The position numbers and the translations under genes were made by a program. From Dinoroseobacter sp049800835 (GTDB taxonomy: Bacteria; Pseudomonadota; Alphaproteobacteria; Rhodobacterales; Rhodobacteraceae): a stretch of 64,000 nt of DNA. Of this stretch, positions 42,718 through 50,362 are shown piece by piece (the stretch's first letter is position 1; the number at the start of each line of letters is the position of its first letter). Below the pieces are notes generated by a model. That model saw only the letters and a program-made list of their open reading frames with translations. It did not search any database and was not told where the DNA came from. The stretch covers positions 186,001 through 250,000 of the forward strand of contig NZ_JBNAFU010000004.1 in assembly GCF_049800835.1 (NCBI RefSeq). The letters run 5' to 3'.

Positions 42718-44169
42718 TCAGGCCTTTGTCGGTTCGTATATGGACGGTGGAAGGTCGTAGCCCCAGGACTTGAAACGCTCCGAGTAGTGGGAGCGGACGC
42801 CGGTTGCCGTGAAGTGACCGATGATCTTGCCGTCGGGTCCAAGGCCGGTGCGCTGGTACTTGAACACCTCCTGCATGGAGATGATGTCACCTTCCATCCC
42901 CGTGATCTCCGTGATGGAGACCATGCGGCGCGACCCGTCCTGAAGGCGCGAGGCCTGCACAATCAAGTTTACAGCGCTGGAGATTTGCGCGCGCAGGGCA
43001 CGGATCGGCATTTCGATCCCGGCCATTGCGACCATGTTTTCCAATCGGCTGACACCGTCTCGGGCGGAGTTTGCGTGGATGGTGGTCATCGAGCCATCGT
43101 GGCCAGTGTTCATCGCCTGCAACATGTCGATCACTTCCTCGCCGCGGGTCTCGCCGACGATGATCCGGTCGGGGCGCATCCGCAGGGCGTTGCGCAAACA
43201 ATCGCGCTGTGAAACGGCGCCCTTTCCCTCGACGTTTGCAGGGCGGCTTTCCATCCGGCCCACATGCACCTGTTGAAGCTGGAGTTCCGCGGTATCCTCG
43301 ATCGTGAGGATACGTTCGGAATTGTCGATGAAGCTGGACAGGGCATTGAGCGTGGTCGTCTTACCCGACCCGGTCCCGCCCGACACGATGACGTTCAGGC
43401 GACAGGCGACCGCAGCCTGCAAGTAAACGGCCATCTCTTCTGAAAACGCGCCGAAACGCACTAGATCGTCGATGCCAAGCTTGTCTTTCTTGAACTTACG
43501 AATGGAAACGAGGCTGCCGTCGCAGGCAATTGGGCCCACCATCGCGTTGAAGCGTGAGCCATCGGCGAGACGGGCGTCCACATAGGGGTTCTGTTCGTCC
43601 ACACGGCGTCCCACAGCGGAGACAATCTTGTCGATGATCCGTAACAGGTGCTTTTCATCGCGAAATTTCACGTCTGAAAGCGAGAGTTTGCCGTCACGCT
43701 CGACAAAGACGCGTTGTGGTCCGTTCACGAGGATATCGTTGACGTTGTCGTCTTTCAGGAGCGGCTCCAACGGGCCGAGGCCACGGACTTCGTCATACAG
43801 TTCTTCATGCAGGGTGCGCCGCTCTTCCTTGTTCAGAACAACGCTCATGCCCGCCACGGTTTCCGAGGCGATCTCGGCAATTTCTGCGCGCAGTTCTTTT
43901 TCGCTCGCGCTTTCCAGTGCCGAGAGGTTCAGCTGCTCCAACAGTTCCTTGTGAAGCTCGACCTTGATTTCATTAAGTTTTTGCTGGCGGCGTGCTTCTT
44001 TGTCCGCCTGTTCGGGTTGCGCAGCCGCCTTTTGCGGCATGGGGCGGCGCGCGGCCTTGGACGCGCCCTTGTCCTGGGTATCTGCGGGAACAACGGCCGC
44101 AGCTTTCGCTGCGATTGCTTCAACGGCCACCGGTTTGGCCGGTTCGTCCTTGCGGTACTTCGAAAACAC
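42718..44169 (-). CDS. cpaF: Tad assembly ATPase CpaF/TadA
   Basis: 483 residues from GTG 44169 (AAAAGGGGC upstream). A Lys/Ala/Gln-rich N-terminus precedes the secretion ATPase: VNGPQRVFVERDG, Walker A VSGGTGSGKTTTLNALSSF, the Asp box (RILTIEDTAELQL), Walker B region (DRIIVGETRGEEVIDML) and the His box (GSMTTIHANS). It powers extension and probably retraction of Flp pili. It follows cpaE by 16 bp. Confidence 0.95.
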   Translation of the reverse strand: MFSKYRKDEPAKPVAVEAIAAKAAAVVPADTQDKGASKAARRPMPQKAAAQPEQADKEARRQQKLNEIKVELHKELLEQLNLSALESASEKELRAEIAEIASETVAGMSVVLNKEERRTLHEELYDEVRGLGPLEPLLKDDNVNDILVNGPQRVFVERDGKLSLSDVKFRDEKHLLRIIDKIVSAVGRRVDEQNPYVDARLADGSRFNAMVGPIACDGSLVSIRKFKKDKLGIDDLVRFGAFSEEMAVYLQAAVACRLNVIVSGGTGSGKTTTLNALSSFIDNSERILTIEDTAELQLQQVHVGRMESRPANVEGKGAVSQRDCLRNALRMRPDRIIVGETRGEEVIDMLQAMNTGHDGSMTTIHANSARDGVSRLENMVAMAGIEMPIRALRAQISSAVNLIVQASRLQDGSRRMVSITEITGMEGDIISMQEVFKYQRTGLGPDGKIIGHFTATGVRSHYSERFKSWGYDLPPSIYEPTKA

Positions 44170-44185
44170 CTGTTGCCCCTTTTAC

Positions 44186-45484
44186 TTACTTGGCGACTTG
44201 TTCAGCGCCCGAACTGATTTCATGCAGTGACTTCGCGAGCTTCATCACCTCTTTGCGCAGAGGGTTCTTCGCGGAACGCAAGGCCAGTGGCGTTCCGTGG
44301 TCATTGGATTCAAGAACCGCCTTACCGCCGTCTGGCAGCTTTTCTCCGAAGCTGATGTCGAGGCTTTCGGCCATGCGTTTGACCCTCGACTTGCCGGCCA
44401 GATCCGTCACGCCCGGCGCCCGGTTCAATACGAAGCGCAGCTTTTCGACCGGAAGGTCCTCGAATTTCAGTGTTTTCACGAAGCGCAGCGAGTTCTGAGC
44501 CGACCGCAGGTCCAGTTGGATCACCGGAAAGAAGACATCCGCCATGCGCAACGCGGTTTCGGTCCAGTTTACCAGAGCGCTTGGCATATCGATCACGATG
44601 TAATCGAACATGCCCGCAGCGGTTGAGATCAGTTTTTCCATGTCTTCGGGCGGCAGCAGGTCAAGCGGCAAGATCTCCGCCGGGGACGTGAACACACTCA
44701 GTTTGCCTTCCACGACCTGAAGGGATTGCCGAAACGAATCCTCGTCGAGGCTGTCGATGTCGCTCATCAGTTCGAAGATCTGATCCTTGCGCGGCAGGTC
44801 CAGATAGGTCGCAACGGACCCGAACTGCTGGTCCATATCAAGCAGCGCGACACGAGGTTCTGTGCCCTTGAGCGTTGCCAGTTCCCAAGCGAGATTAACG
44901 GCAAGGGTCGTCGCGCCAACGCCGCCGGCCAGGCCTTGCACCGCAAAGATCGTGCAATCGTTCGTCACTCGTGTCGGCAGAGCTTCTGTCGGTGCCTCGG
45001 GCGGGGCAGGGTCAATCGGGGCGGAGGCGACCGCCGGAACGACAGGGCGGACGATCCGTTCGATCGACTCCGCGAGGCTGTTTTCGGGCATCGGGTAGGG
45101 CAGGAACTCACGCGCGCCGGCCTGAAGCACCTGGTGCAGGATCAGCGGGTCCAGCTCGTCCGCGATGACCAGCACATTCACCTGGAGCTCGGTTGCTTTG
45201 CGCGTTACGTCGAGGATCAGGTCAAGATCCGGTTCGTCATCGATATCCAGTGCAAGCGCCAGAACCTGAAGTTGAGCAGCATCGGGCTGGTCAAGAAATG
45301 CGAGCGTTTCCTCAAGCAGAAGATCGCCCCACGCCTCGCCGTACTTGGCTTCCATCTCGTCGATGAGAATTTCAAAGTTCTGCACATCACGTGACACTGT
45401 GCAGGCCAGAATGGGCGGCCCGTCCTGAACGGGCGCCTCTCCGGCTTCGGAAAACGCATTGGTTGCTGCCGCTGCTTTCGACAT
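44186..45484 (-). CDS. cpaE: Tad localisation ATPase CpaE/TadZ
   Basis: 432 residues. The N-terminal part (to about 140) is receiver-like; a MinD/ParA-like domain follows with deviant Walker motif GLAGGVGATTLAVNLAW, lacking the usual lysines, as is common in CpaE. Further blocks are RVALLDMDQQFGSVATYL and YIVIDMPSALVNW. CpaE/TadZ marks the cell pole where the pilus machine assembles. It begins a new transcription unit: the OmpA-family gene upstream ends in a terminator, and GAGGTGAAG provides the ribosome site. Confidence 0.9.
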   Translation of the reverse strand: MSKAAAATNAFSEAGEAPVQDGPPILACTVSRDVQNFEILIDEMEAKYGEAWGDLLLEETLAFLDQPDAAQLQVLALALDIDDEPDLDLILDVTRKATELQVNVLVIADELDPLILHQVLQAGAREFLPYPMPENSLAESIERIVRPVVPAVASAPIDPAPPEAPTEALPTRVTNDCTIFAVQGLAGGVGATTLAVNLAWELATLKGTEPRVALLDMDQQFGSVATYLDLPRKDQIFELMSDIDSLDEDSFRQSLQVVEGKLSVFTSPAEILPLDLLPPEDMEKLISTAAGMFDYIVIDMPSALVNWTETALRMADVFFPVIQLDLRSAQNSLRFVKTLKFEDLPVEKLRFVLNRAPGVTDLAGKSRVKRMAESLDISFGEKLPDGGKAVLESNDHGTPLALRSAKNPLRKEVMKLAKSLHEISSGAEQVAK

Positions 45485-45620
45485 ATCTTCACCTCAAAAA
45501 CCGACGGAGTCCCCGGTAGGGTTCACAGACTCACGCCTCTGGTCCTAAAGCTGGCGGGTAAACAGGGCAGTAATTTGGCAAAACAGCCGCGATTGTGCGG
45601 CTGACGAAAACAAACACCCA

Positions 45621-45650
45621 AAAAGAAAAGCCCCCGCGCGGTGGCGGGGA
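45621..45650 (-). terminator. Terminator after the cpaC-ompA unit
   Basis: On the minus strand CCCCGC and GCGGGG pair around a short loop and are followed by CTTTTCTTTTT. It lies 37 bases after the OmpA-family stop and separates that unit from cpaE. Confidence 0.75.
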
Positions 45651-45686
45651 CAATCAGGGGTCTTGAAGGCAGGATTTGGGCGCGCG

Positions 45687-46355
45687 TTATTCTTCGCCGC
45701 CCCCTTCGCCGCCTCCGGCACCGCCGCCGTCTTCGAACTCGATCTGCTGTTCGAACGTCGCGGCCTCGACAAACTCGCGGTAGATCACAGCCGCGTACTT
45801 GCCATCCAGTTCGGTCAATGCGCGCGGCAGGAAGCCCGAGACTTCCGTAACCGTGCGCCGATTGCGGACTTCCCGATCCTGGGTGACGACCAGTGGTTGC
45901 GTTTCACCCAGGGTGACCAGCGCCTGAAGCTGCTCTCGCGCAACCCCGCGCGAGATCATGTAGTTTACCGCCGCCGTGGCACGGCGTTGGCCGAGCCCAC
46001 GGTTGTAGGATGGGGAACCGACAAGGTCAGTGTGCCCGAAGACCGAGAACTTGATCTCGGGGAACTGCCGGATAAAGCGCGCCTGTTCGTCCAGCGCGGC
46101 CTGCGCCTCTGGTGTCAAAGCAGCACTGTCGAACGCGAAGTTGATCGTCGATGGAACCTCTTGTTGGAACCGCCGTGCGAGGCTCGCCTCGGCAGATCGT
46201 TGTCCGGTCTGCACGAGGATGTTGTTCATCGTCGGATTGCCGAAGTTGCCTTCGTCCAGTTCGGCACCGATTTCGTCGGTGCCCATGTAGACTGCGCAGG
46301 CGCTCAACGAGGTTGCGGCGGCAAGGACGATTGCGGAGCGGGTTATGATTTTCAT
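45687..46355 (-). CDS. OmpA-family lipoprotein of the tad locus
   Basis: 222 residues. Lipobox LSAC at the end of the signal (residue about 20), a linker, and a C-terminal OmpA-like domain: NFAFDSAALTPEAQAALDEQA, FGHTDLVGSPSYNRGLGQRR, the peptidoglycan-binding Asp and Arg pair. A Gly/Glu tail ends the protein. It would tether the outer membrane, or the secretin, to peptidoglycan. It starts 5 bases after cpaC stops and shares its transcript. Confidence 0.88.
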   Translation of the reverse strand: MKIITRSAIVLAAATSLSACAVYMGTDEIGAELDEGNFGNPTMNNILVQTGQRSAEASLARRFQQEVPSTINFAFDSAALTPEAQAALDEQARFIRQFPEIKFSVFGHTDLVGSPSYNRGLGQRRATAAVNYMISRGVAREQLQALVTLGETQPLVVTQDREVRNRRTVTEVSGFLPRALTELDGKYAAVIYREFVEAATFEQQIEFEDGGGAGGGEGGGEE

Positions 46356-46360
46356 CTCGC

Positions 46361-47785
46361 TTACTCCAACACGTAACCATAGGACCCGGAAAAGTCCTGT
46401 TGTGCCACTTCGCCTGCGGCACCGCTTTGCGGCGACCGGTTGCTTGTCGTGCGACCAAACAGGAACAGCTCGGTTTCGGACGGGATGCGAACCCGGTCGG
46501 TCGGCAGGGCCAAGGCCTCCCCACGTGTCGGTGTCACGAGGTGTGCAGTGACAATGACGACGAGTTCAGATTGCGCGCGCTGATAGTCCGAGCTGCGGAA
46601 CAGGGTGCCAAGTACCGGGATGTCCCCGAACCACGGCACCTGCGAAACAAAATCGCGGAAGTCATCCTGCAAAAGTCCTGCAATTGCAAAGCTTTCGCCG
46701 TCACGCAGCTGCACGGTTGTTTCCGCCTCGCGCCGGCTGAACCCATCGACCGAAAGGCTTTCGGTTACAATGGCCACCGAGGAGTCGATGGCTGAGACCG
46801 CAGCCGCGATTTCGAGGTTGATTACCCCGTCGTCGAGCACGCGCGGGATGAACCCAAGCTGCACACCGAAGGGTTTGTAGTCGACCGTGATCCCACCGTC
46901 GCCATCGGCCACCGGGATCGGGTATTCGCCACCCGCCAGAAACTTGGCGCTCTGGCCCGACAAAGCAGTCAGGTTGGGTTCCGCCAGCGTGCGGACCATG
47001 CCCTTTTGCTCCAGTGCCTCGAGCAGGATGCCCATTGACACATCGCCGATATCGAAGCCGATGCCGATACTGCCGAGCGCCTCTGGATTGAGGTTGAGCG
47101 TTGTCGAGCCTGGCTGGCCTGCGGAGCCGCCATCCACGAGCGAGCCACTGCCGCCACCGATGGAGACCGAAAAATCGTCGCCGGAGTATTGGGCCGTAAT
47201 ACCTGCGGACAGTGCCTTGCCGACCGACCGCTGCATTTCTGCAAAACGTACCTTCAGCATGACCTGTTGCGAGCCGCCGACCGTCATCAGGTTCGACACC
47301 CGGTCCGGGGCGTAGCGTTGTGCGAGATCGAGTGCACGGTCCAGCGCGGTGATGCTGCTGGCCGTACCGCTCAGGACGATCCCGTCATTCGCGGTCCGCA
47401 CCTCGATGTTCTCACCCGGGAGGATCTGCGTCAGACGTTCCTTGAACTCCGCAACATCCGGGGTGACCTGAACGTCGACGTTGGTAATCAGGCGCCCATC
47501 GGCGCCAAGCAGCGTCATCGTGGTCCGTCCGGGTGCTTTGCCCAGGACATAGATCGTGCGATCTGACAGCGTTGCGATGTCTGCAATTCCGGGGTTGGCG
47601 ACTGAGAGTTCCGCGAACGGGACCTCGCTCTCGACGACGACGGCCCGGTTCATCGGAACCCGCAGCGGCGCACTCGTCTCCCCTTGAAGGACGCGAATCG
47701 GTTCAGATTGCGCCACGACCACGCTTGGGGACGTGGTCAACGCGACGCCGATCAGGCCCGCGCAAAAGATGCGTTTCAGTGTCAT
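46361..47785 (-). CDS. cpaC: Tad secretin CpaC/RcpA
   Basis: 474 residues. Signal peptide (IFCAGLIGVALTTSPSVVVAQ), an N-terminal pilus-assembly domain (RVPMNRAVVVESEVPFAELSVANP), a BON-like segment (VQVTPDVAEFKERL) and the secretin domain (GKALSAGITAQ; ALEQKGMVRTLAEPNLTAL; AGGEYPIPV; VQLGFIPRVLDDGVINLEI). It forms the outer-membrane channel of the Tad pilus. AGGATCAC precedes the ATG. Confidence 0.93.
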   Translation of the reverse strand: MTLKRIFCAGLIGVALTTSPSVVVAQSEPIRVLQGETSAPLRVPMNRAVVVESEVPFAELSVANPGIADIATLSDRTIYVLGKAPGRTTMTLLGADGRLITNVDVQVTPDVAEFKERLTQILPGENIEVRTANDGIVLSGTASSITALDRALDLAQRYAPDRVSNLMTVGGSQQVMLKVRFAEMQRSVGKALSAGITAQYSGDDFSVSIGGGSGSLVDGGSAGQPGSTTLNLNPEALGSIGIGFDIGDVSMGILLEALEQKGMVRTLAEPNLTALSGQSAKFLAGGEYPIPVADGDGGITVDYKPFGVQLGFIPRVLDDGVINLEIAAAVSAIDSSVAIVTESLSVDGFSRREAETTVQLRDGESFAIAGLLQDDFRDFVSQVPWFGDIPVLGTLFRSSDYQRAQSELVVIVTAHLVTPTRGEALALPTDRVRIPSETELFLFGRTTSNRSPQSGAAGEVAQQDFSGSYGYVLE

Positions 47786-47922
47786 GTGATCCTGCCTCTA
47801 TGACCACTCGATTAAAATGGGATCTTGTGTCCCTTATCCGTGCAATGTGCATGGTTCCGAGATTTTTAGCAAGAATCATGGGCTAAGGCGGTGTTATTCA
47901 CGCAAGCTGGTTTAAAAACAAA

Positions 47923-47960
47923 GAGGCGCGGTGGCCATTTTGCAACGGTCACCACGCCTC
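47923..47960 (-). terminator. Terminator after cpaB
   Basis: GAGGCGTGGTGACC and GGCCACCGCGCCTC (minus strand) pair over 14 positions with G-U and one mismatch, loop of 10, then TTTGTTTTT. It lies 22 bases after the cpaB stop, making cpaB separable from cpaC. Confidence 0.8.
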
Positions 47961-47981
47961 GGCTTGTACGCTTGCAGCGGT

Positions 47982-48827
47982 TTAATTTGTGCAGGGGATC
48001 GGGATTTCCACTACATCTGCACCCCTGCGGGTACGGATAGTGCACACTTCTTCGACCTCGGCTTTTTCGATCACGATTTCTTCTTCTTCGATGCCGAGAA
48101 GGCGATTTTGGTCAACTTCGATCGCCGTGGCGAGCGTATCGTCGGAGGCACCGACCAGCGAAAGTGACAACACCCCTGTGCGTTGCGCCTGTGCGAGCGA
48201 GGCGACGTCCTGCGGTGAGGCCTGTACAGTAACGGTGCGCGCAATTGTCGGCGTGGCCTCGTCCATGTCGGCGTTCTGGTCGATCGCGATGAGCGACAGG
48301 TTGGATTGGATGAGCTTGGTCACTTCGCGGTCCTGTATCGGGCCGCTCCAGTAGACATCGACGCGGTCACCAGGCCGCAAGAGACCGGAGACGCCGGATG
48401 TCACGTTCACGCTGATCGCAAAGGCGCGCATACCACGTTTCAAACGCGAGGCGACGCCAGCGGTATCGCCAGGTGCGGTGACCTTAGCCTTCAGGATCGG
48501 CTCATTCGCATCCATGGCACGGGTTGCCGTCCGCAAGGCCCCCTCGACAGTTTCGGGGAAAATCTCTTCGAGGGTCGTGTACGCCCCTTCCGGAATCGCG
48601 TCTGCGGGCCAGCGCACCTTGCGCACATGCTCCTGGGTCAGTTCTTGTCCGTAGCGGATTTCCTTGGCCATCACGAAAATCTCGGCAACGTCGACGGCTT
48701 GTGCCAGGCGTTCCTGTTGGGACGCCAGCACAGTCTGGTACTGATCAAAACGCCCTTTGGCCGTCCATACCGCGAACCCGGCGAGACCAACGCCAATAAT
48801 CAAAACCAGTCCAAACACCAAACGCAT
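47982..48827 (-). CDS. cpaB: Flp pilus assembly protein CpaB/RcpC
   Basis: 281 residues. One N-terminal membrane helix (LVFGLVLIIGVGLAGFAVWT), then a SAF domain (VAEIFVMAKEIRYGQELTQ, VRWPADAIPEGAYTTLEEIF) and the RcpC-type domain (RAFAISVNVTSGVSGLLRPGDRVDVYW). CpaB links the inner membrane machinery to the secretin. Start has GAAAGGCGAAC. The transcript is bounded by its own terminator at 47923. Confidence 0.92.
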   Translation of the reverse strand: MRLVFGLVLIIGVGLAGFAVWTAKGRFDQYQTVLASQQERLAQAVDVAEIFVMAKEIRYGQELTQEHVRKVRWPADAIPEGAYTTLEEIFPETVEGALRTATRAMDANEPILKAKVTAPGDTAGVASRLKRGMRAFAISVNVTSGVSGLLRPGDRVDVYWSGPIQDREVTKLIQSNLSLIAIDQNADMDEATPTIARTVTVQASPQDVASLAQAQRTGVLSLSLVGASDDTLATAIEVDQNRLLGIEEEEIVIEKAEVEEVCTIRTRRGADVVEIPIPCTN

Positions 48828-48962
48828 GTGTTCGCCTTTCGATTGTACCTGTGGAACGGTTAGTTCCGGTTACTTCAGTCTATTGTTAACGCGATGCTAT
48901 GTTCCCGACGCGGCGCAAATCCGGCAACATCATGGCTTTCCGTTCAAAGACGGGCTTCCACG

Positions 48963-48990
48963 AAAAAGGCCACGCGCGCGGCGTGGCCTT
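48963..48990 (-). terminator. Terminator after first flp copy
   Basis: AAGGCCACGC and GCGTGGCCTT form a perfect 10-bp stem with loop GCGCG; on the minus strand TTTTTCG follows. It is nearly identical to the element at 49859 behind the third pilin. Confidence 0.9.
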
Positions 48991-49016
48991 CTGATTCTTT
49001 GGGTGGATCGAGACCC

Positions 49017-49214
49017 TTACTGGAAGGTCGTCTTGATCTGGTCAGTCTTCAGCTGGGTGTCGATGTCCGTGGACAGGTCGTTGATGCCGCCGGAAACAAC
49101 ACCGTAAACGGCGATGCCCAGGCCAACGATGGCTGCGGTCAGAACAACCCAGTCGACGGTCACTGCGCCGTCTTCGTCGTTGCGGAAAGTCTGTGCGAGC
49201 TTGAAGAGTTTCAT
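49017..49214 (-). CDS. flp: Flp-type pilin, copy 1
   Basis: 65 residues. A charged leader (MKLFKLAQTFRNDEDG) ends in the Gly cut by the prepilin peptidase; the mature part starts AVTVDW and contains the hydrophobic helix VVLTAAIVGLGIAVYGVVSG. Classical Flp pilins have Glu-Tyr at mature positions 5-6; here it is Asp-Trp. The protein is identical to the product of 49912-50109. AAAGGACC is the ribosome site. It would be a major subunit of the Flp pilus. Confidence 0.92.
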   Translation of the reverse strand: MKLFKLAQTFRNDEDGAVTVDWVVLTAAIVGLGIAVYGVVSGGINDLSTDIDTQLKTDQIKTTFQ

Positions 49215-49392
49215 GTGTTTGGTCCTTTGTTACAGATTACCACCGTCACAGCGCGTTGTGTTGGTGTCCGTTTCGATGTGCTCAATGTCGCCCTCAAATC
49301 GGGCGCGAATGTGGTGCGTTTGCGGAAAATGGTAGGTCTTTTGACTGCGTTTGTTGGACATGGCCCTCGGCTCGCCGAATAGTCCACGGCAT

Positions 49393-49407
49393 CTAAAAGT
49401 TAATTAA
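49393..49407. promoter_or_regulatory. CtrA-like motif in pilin intergenic region
   Basis: CTAA-N7-TTAA (TTAA-N7-TTAG on the minus strand) matches the alphaproteobacterial CtrA consensus TTAA-N7-TTAA at 7 of 8 positions, inside an AT-rich patch about 180 bp upstream of the first pilin. CtrA control of pili is known in this class. Short motif, so chance occurrence is quite possible. Confidence 0.25.
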
Positions 49408-49457
49408 AAACAGGTAATTGAGGGATTTTTCGCCTGGGCGAAATGGTGTGAGCGAAC

Positions 49458-49486
49458 AAAAAAGGGCGGTGCCGGCGGCACTGCCC
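49458..49486 (-). terminator. Terminator after middle flp gene
   Basis: GGGCGGTGCC and GGCACTGCCC pair over 10 bases with one G-U, loop GGC; the minus strand continues TTTTTTG. It lies 23 bases after the middle pilin stop and is unrelated in sequence to the other two pilin terminators. Confidence 0.85.
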
Positions 49487-49508
49487 GTTCCCGGTGCTCG
49501 CGCTTGGC

Positions 49509-49706
49509 TTAGTTGAAAGTCGTCTTGATCTGGTCTGTCTTGAGTTGGGTGTCGATGTCTGTCGACAGATCCTGAACGCCCTGGCTGATGACGCCGTAAA
49601 CGGCGACGGCCAAACCGACAATAGCGGCTGTCAGGACAACCCAGTCGACGGTCACTGCGCCGTCTTCCTGGTCGATAAAGTCTTTAATCAATGTCTTGAG
49701 TTCCAT
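49509..49706 (-). CDS. flp: Flp-type pilin, diverged middle copy
   Basis: 65 residues: leader MELKTLIKDFIDQEDG, then AVTVDWVVLTAAIVGLAVAVYGVISQG and a C-terminus (DLSTDIDTQLKTDQIKTTF) shared with its neighbours. The leader differs clearly from the other two pilins (acidic start, no MKLFKLAQ), and the loop SQGVQ replaces SGGIN. It has its own terminator. It may be a minor or alternative subunit. Confidence 0.9.
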   Translation of the reverse strand: MELKTLIKDFIDQEDGAVTVDWVVLTAAIVGLAVAVYGVISQGVQDLSTDIDTQLKTDQIKTTFN

Positions 49707-49858
49707 CCCTTGCTTCCTTTCTGGCGCTGCCGCGGTTTTCGCGATCACATTCTGTAGGTGACGTAAGGTCACTTGGAAATCTGTCAGGAATGGGGCGGAT
49801 TCACGACCAAGTTTGGCGCGTGGCCTTAAAGGGCCCGCGTTGCCGTCGTGTTTCACTG

Positions 49859-49888
49859 AAAAGGCCACGCGCGCGGCGTGGCCTTTTG
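49859..49888 (-). terminator. Terminator after third flp gene
   Basis: AAAGGCCACGC and GCGTGGCCTTT pair over 11 bases around loop GCGCG, with AAA on the plus strand giving a T-run on the minus strand. Same element as at 48963. Confidence 0.9.
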
Positions 49889-49911
49889 ATTCTTTGGGTA
49901 GATCGAGACCC

Positions 49912-50109
49912 TTACTGGAAGGTCGTCTTGATCTGGTCAGTCTTCAGCTGGGTGTCGATGTCCGTGGACAGGTCGTTAATACCGCCAGAGACAACACCGT
50001 ACACTGCGATGCCCAGGCCAACGATGGCTGCGGTCAGAACAACCCAGTCAACGGTCACTGCGCCGTCTTCGTCGTTGCGGAAAGTCTGTGCGAGCTTGAA
50101 GAGTTTCAT
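49912..50109 (-). CDS. flp: Flp-type pilin, copy 2 (identical protein)
   Basis: 65 residues, the same protein as 49017-49214, with seven silent base differences. Leader MKLFKLAQTFRNDEDG, mature AVTVDW start, one hydrophobic helix. CAAGGACC is the ribosome site. It is the first pilin gene reading along the minus strand and lies divergent from the lytic transglycosylase across 253 bp. Confidence 0.92.
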   Translation of the reverse strand: MKLFKLAQTFRNDEDGAVTVDWVVLTAAIVGLGIAVYGVVSGGINDLSTDIDTQLKTDQIKTTFQ

Positions 50110-50362
50110 AAGTTTGGTCCTTGTTAAGTTACTTCAGTCAGGTCAGGTACCGATGTGGCTGGTGCGTTTCTGTTGCACCGCTGTGCCGTTCGGAATGACT
50201 GTAATTTGCTGTTGGATTCGGGCGCGATTTGGGCAGCACTGAGTTAAGAAATGTGTTTTCGCGAAAACTTGCTGCCCCTATGCAGGATACGTGAACAATC
50301 CCGGGATCCAGCGCTGGGTTTGTCCTTCGCAACGCGTCTAATGCCGGGGTTTTGGGTCTAGA

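Larger units (their letters stand above)
48962..49232 (-). repeat. Duplicated flp cassette, copy 1
   Basis: This segment and 49857-50127 are near-identical over about 270 bp, covering terminator, trailer (TCTTTGGGT-GATCGAGACCC), pilin gene and ribosome site. Within the coding part I count 7 substitutions, all silent. Confidence 0.85.
49857..50127 (-). repeat. Duplicated flp cassette, copy 2
   Basis: Partner of 48962-49232. Similarity ends in the ribosome-site region (GGTCC-TTGTTA), so the two copies have different promoters upstream. Confidence 0.85.

Noticed and set aside
49226..49360. 43-codon minus-strand ORF (from ATG near 49360) ending next to the first pilin
   Set aside because: No ribosome site, no homology I recognise, and the region looks like a pilin leader.
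49756..49774. GTGAC-N5-GTCAC inverted repeat upstream of the middle pilin
   Set aside because: Perfect but only five bases per arm with no second copy or known consensus; too weak to call.
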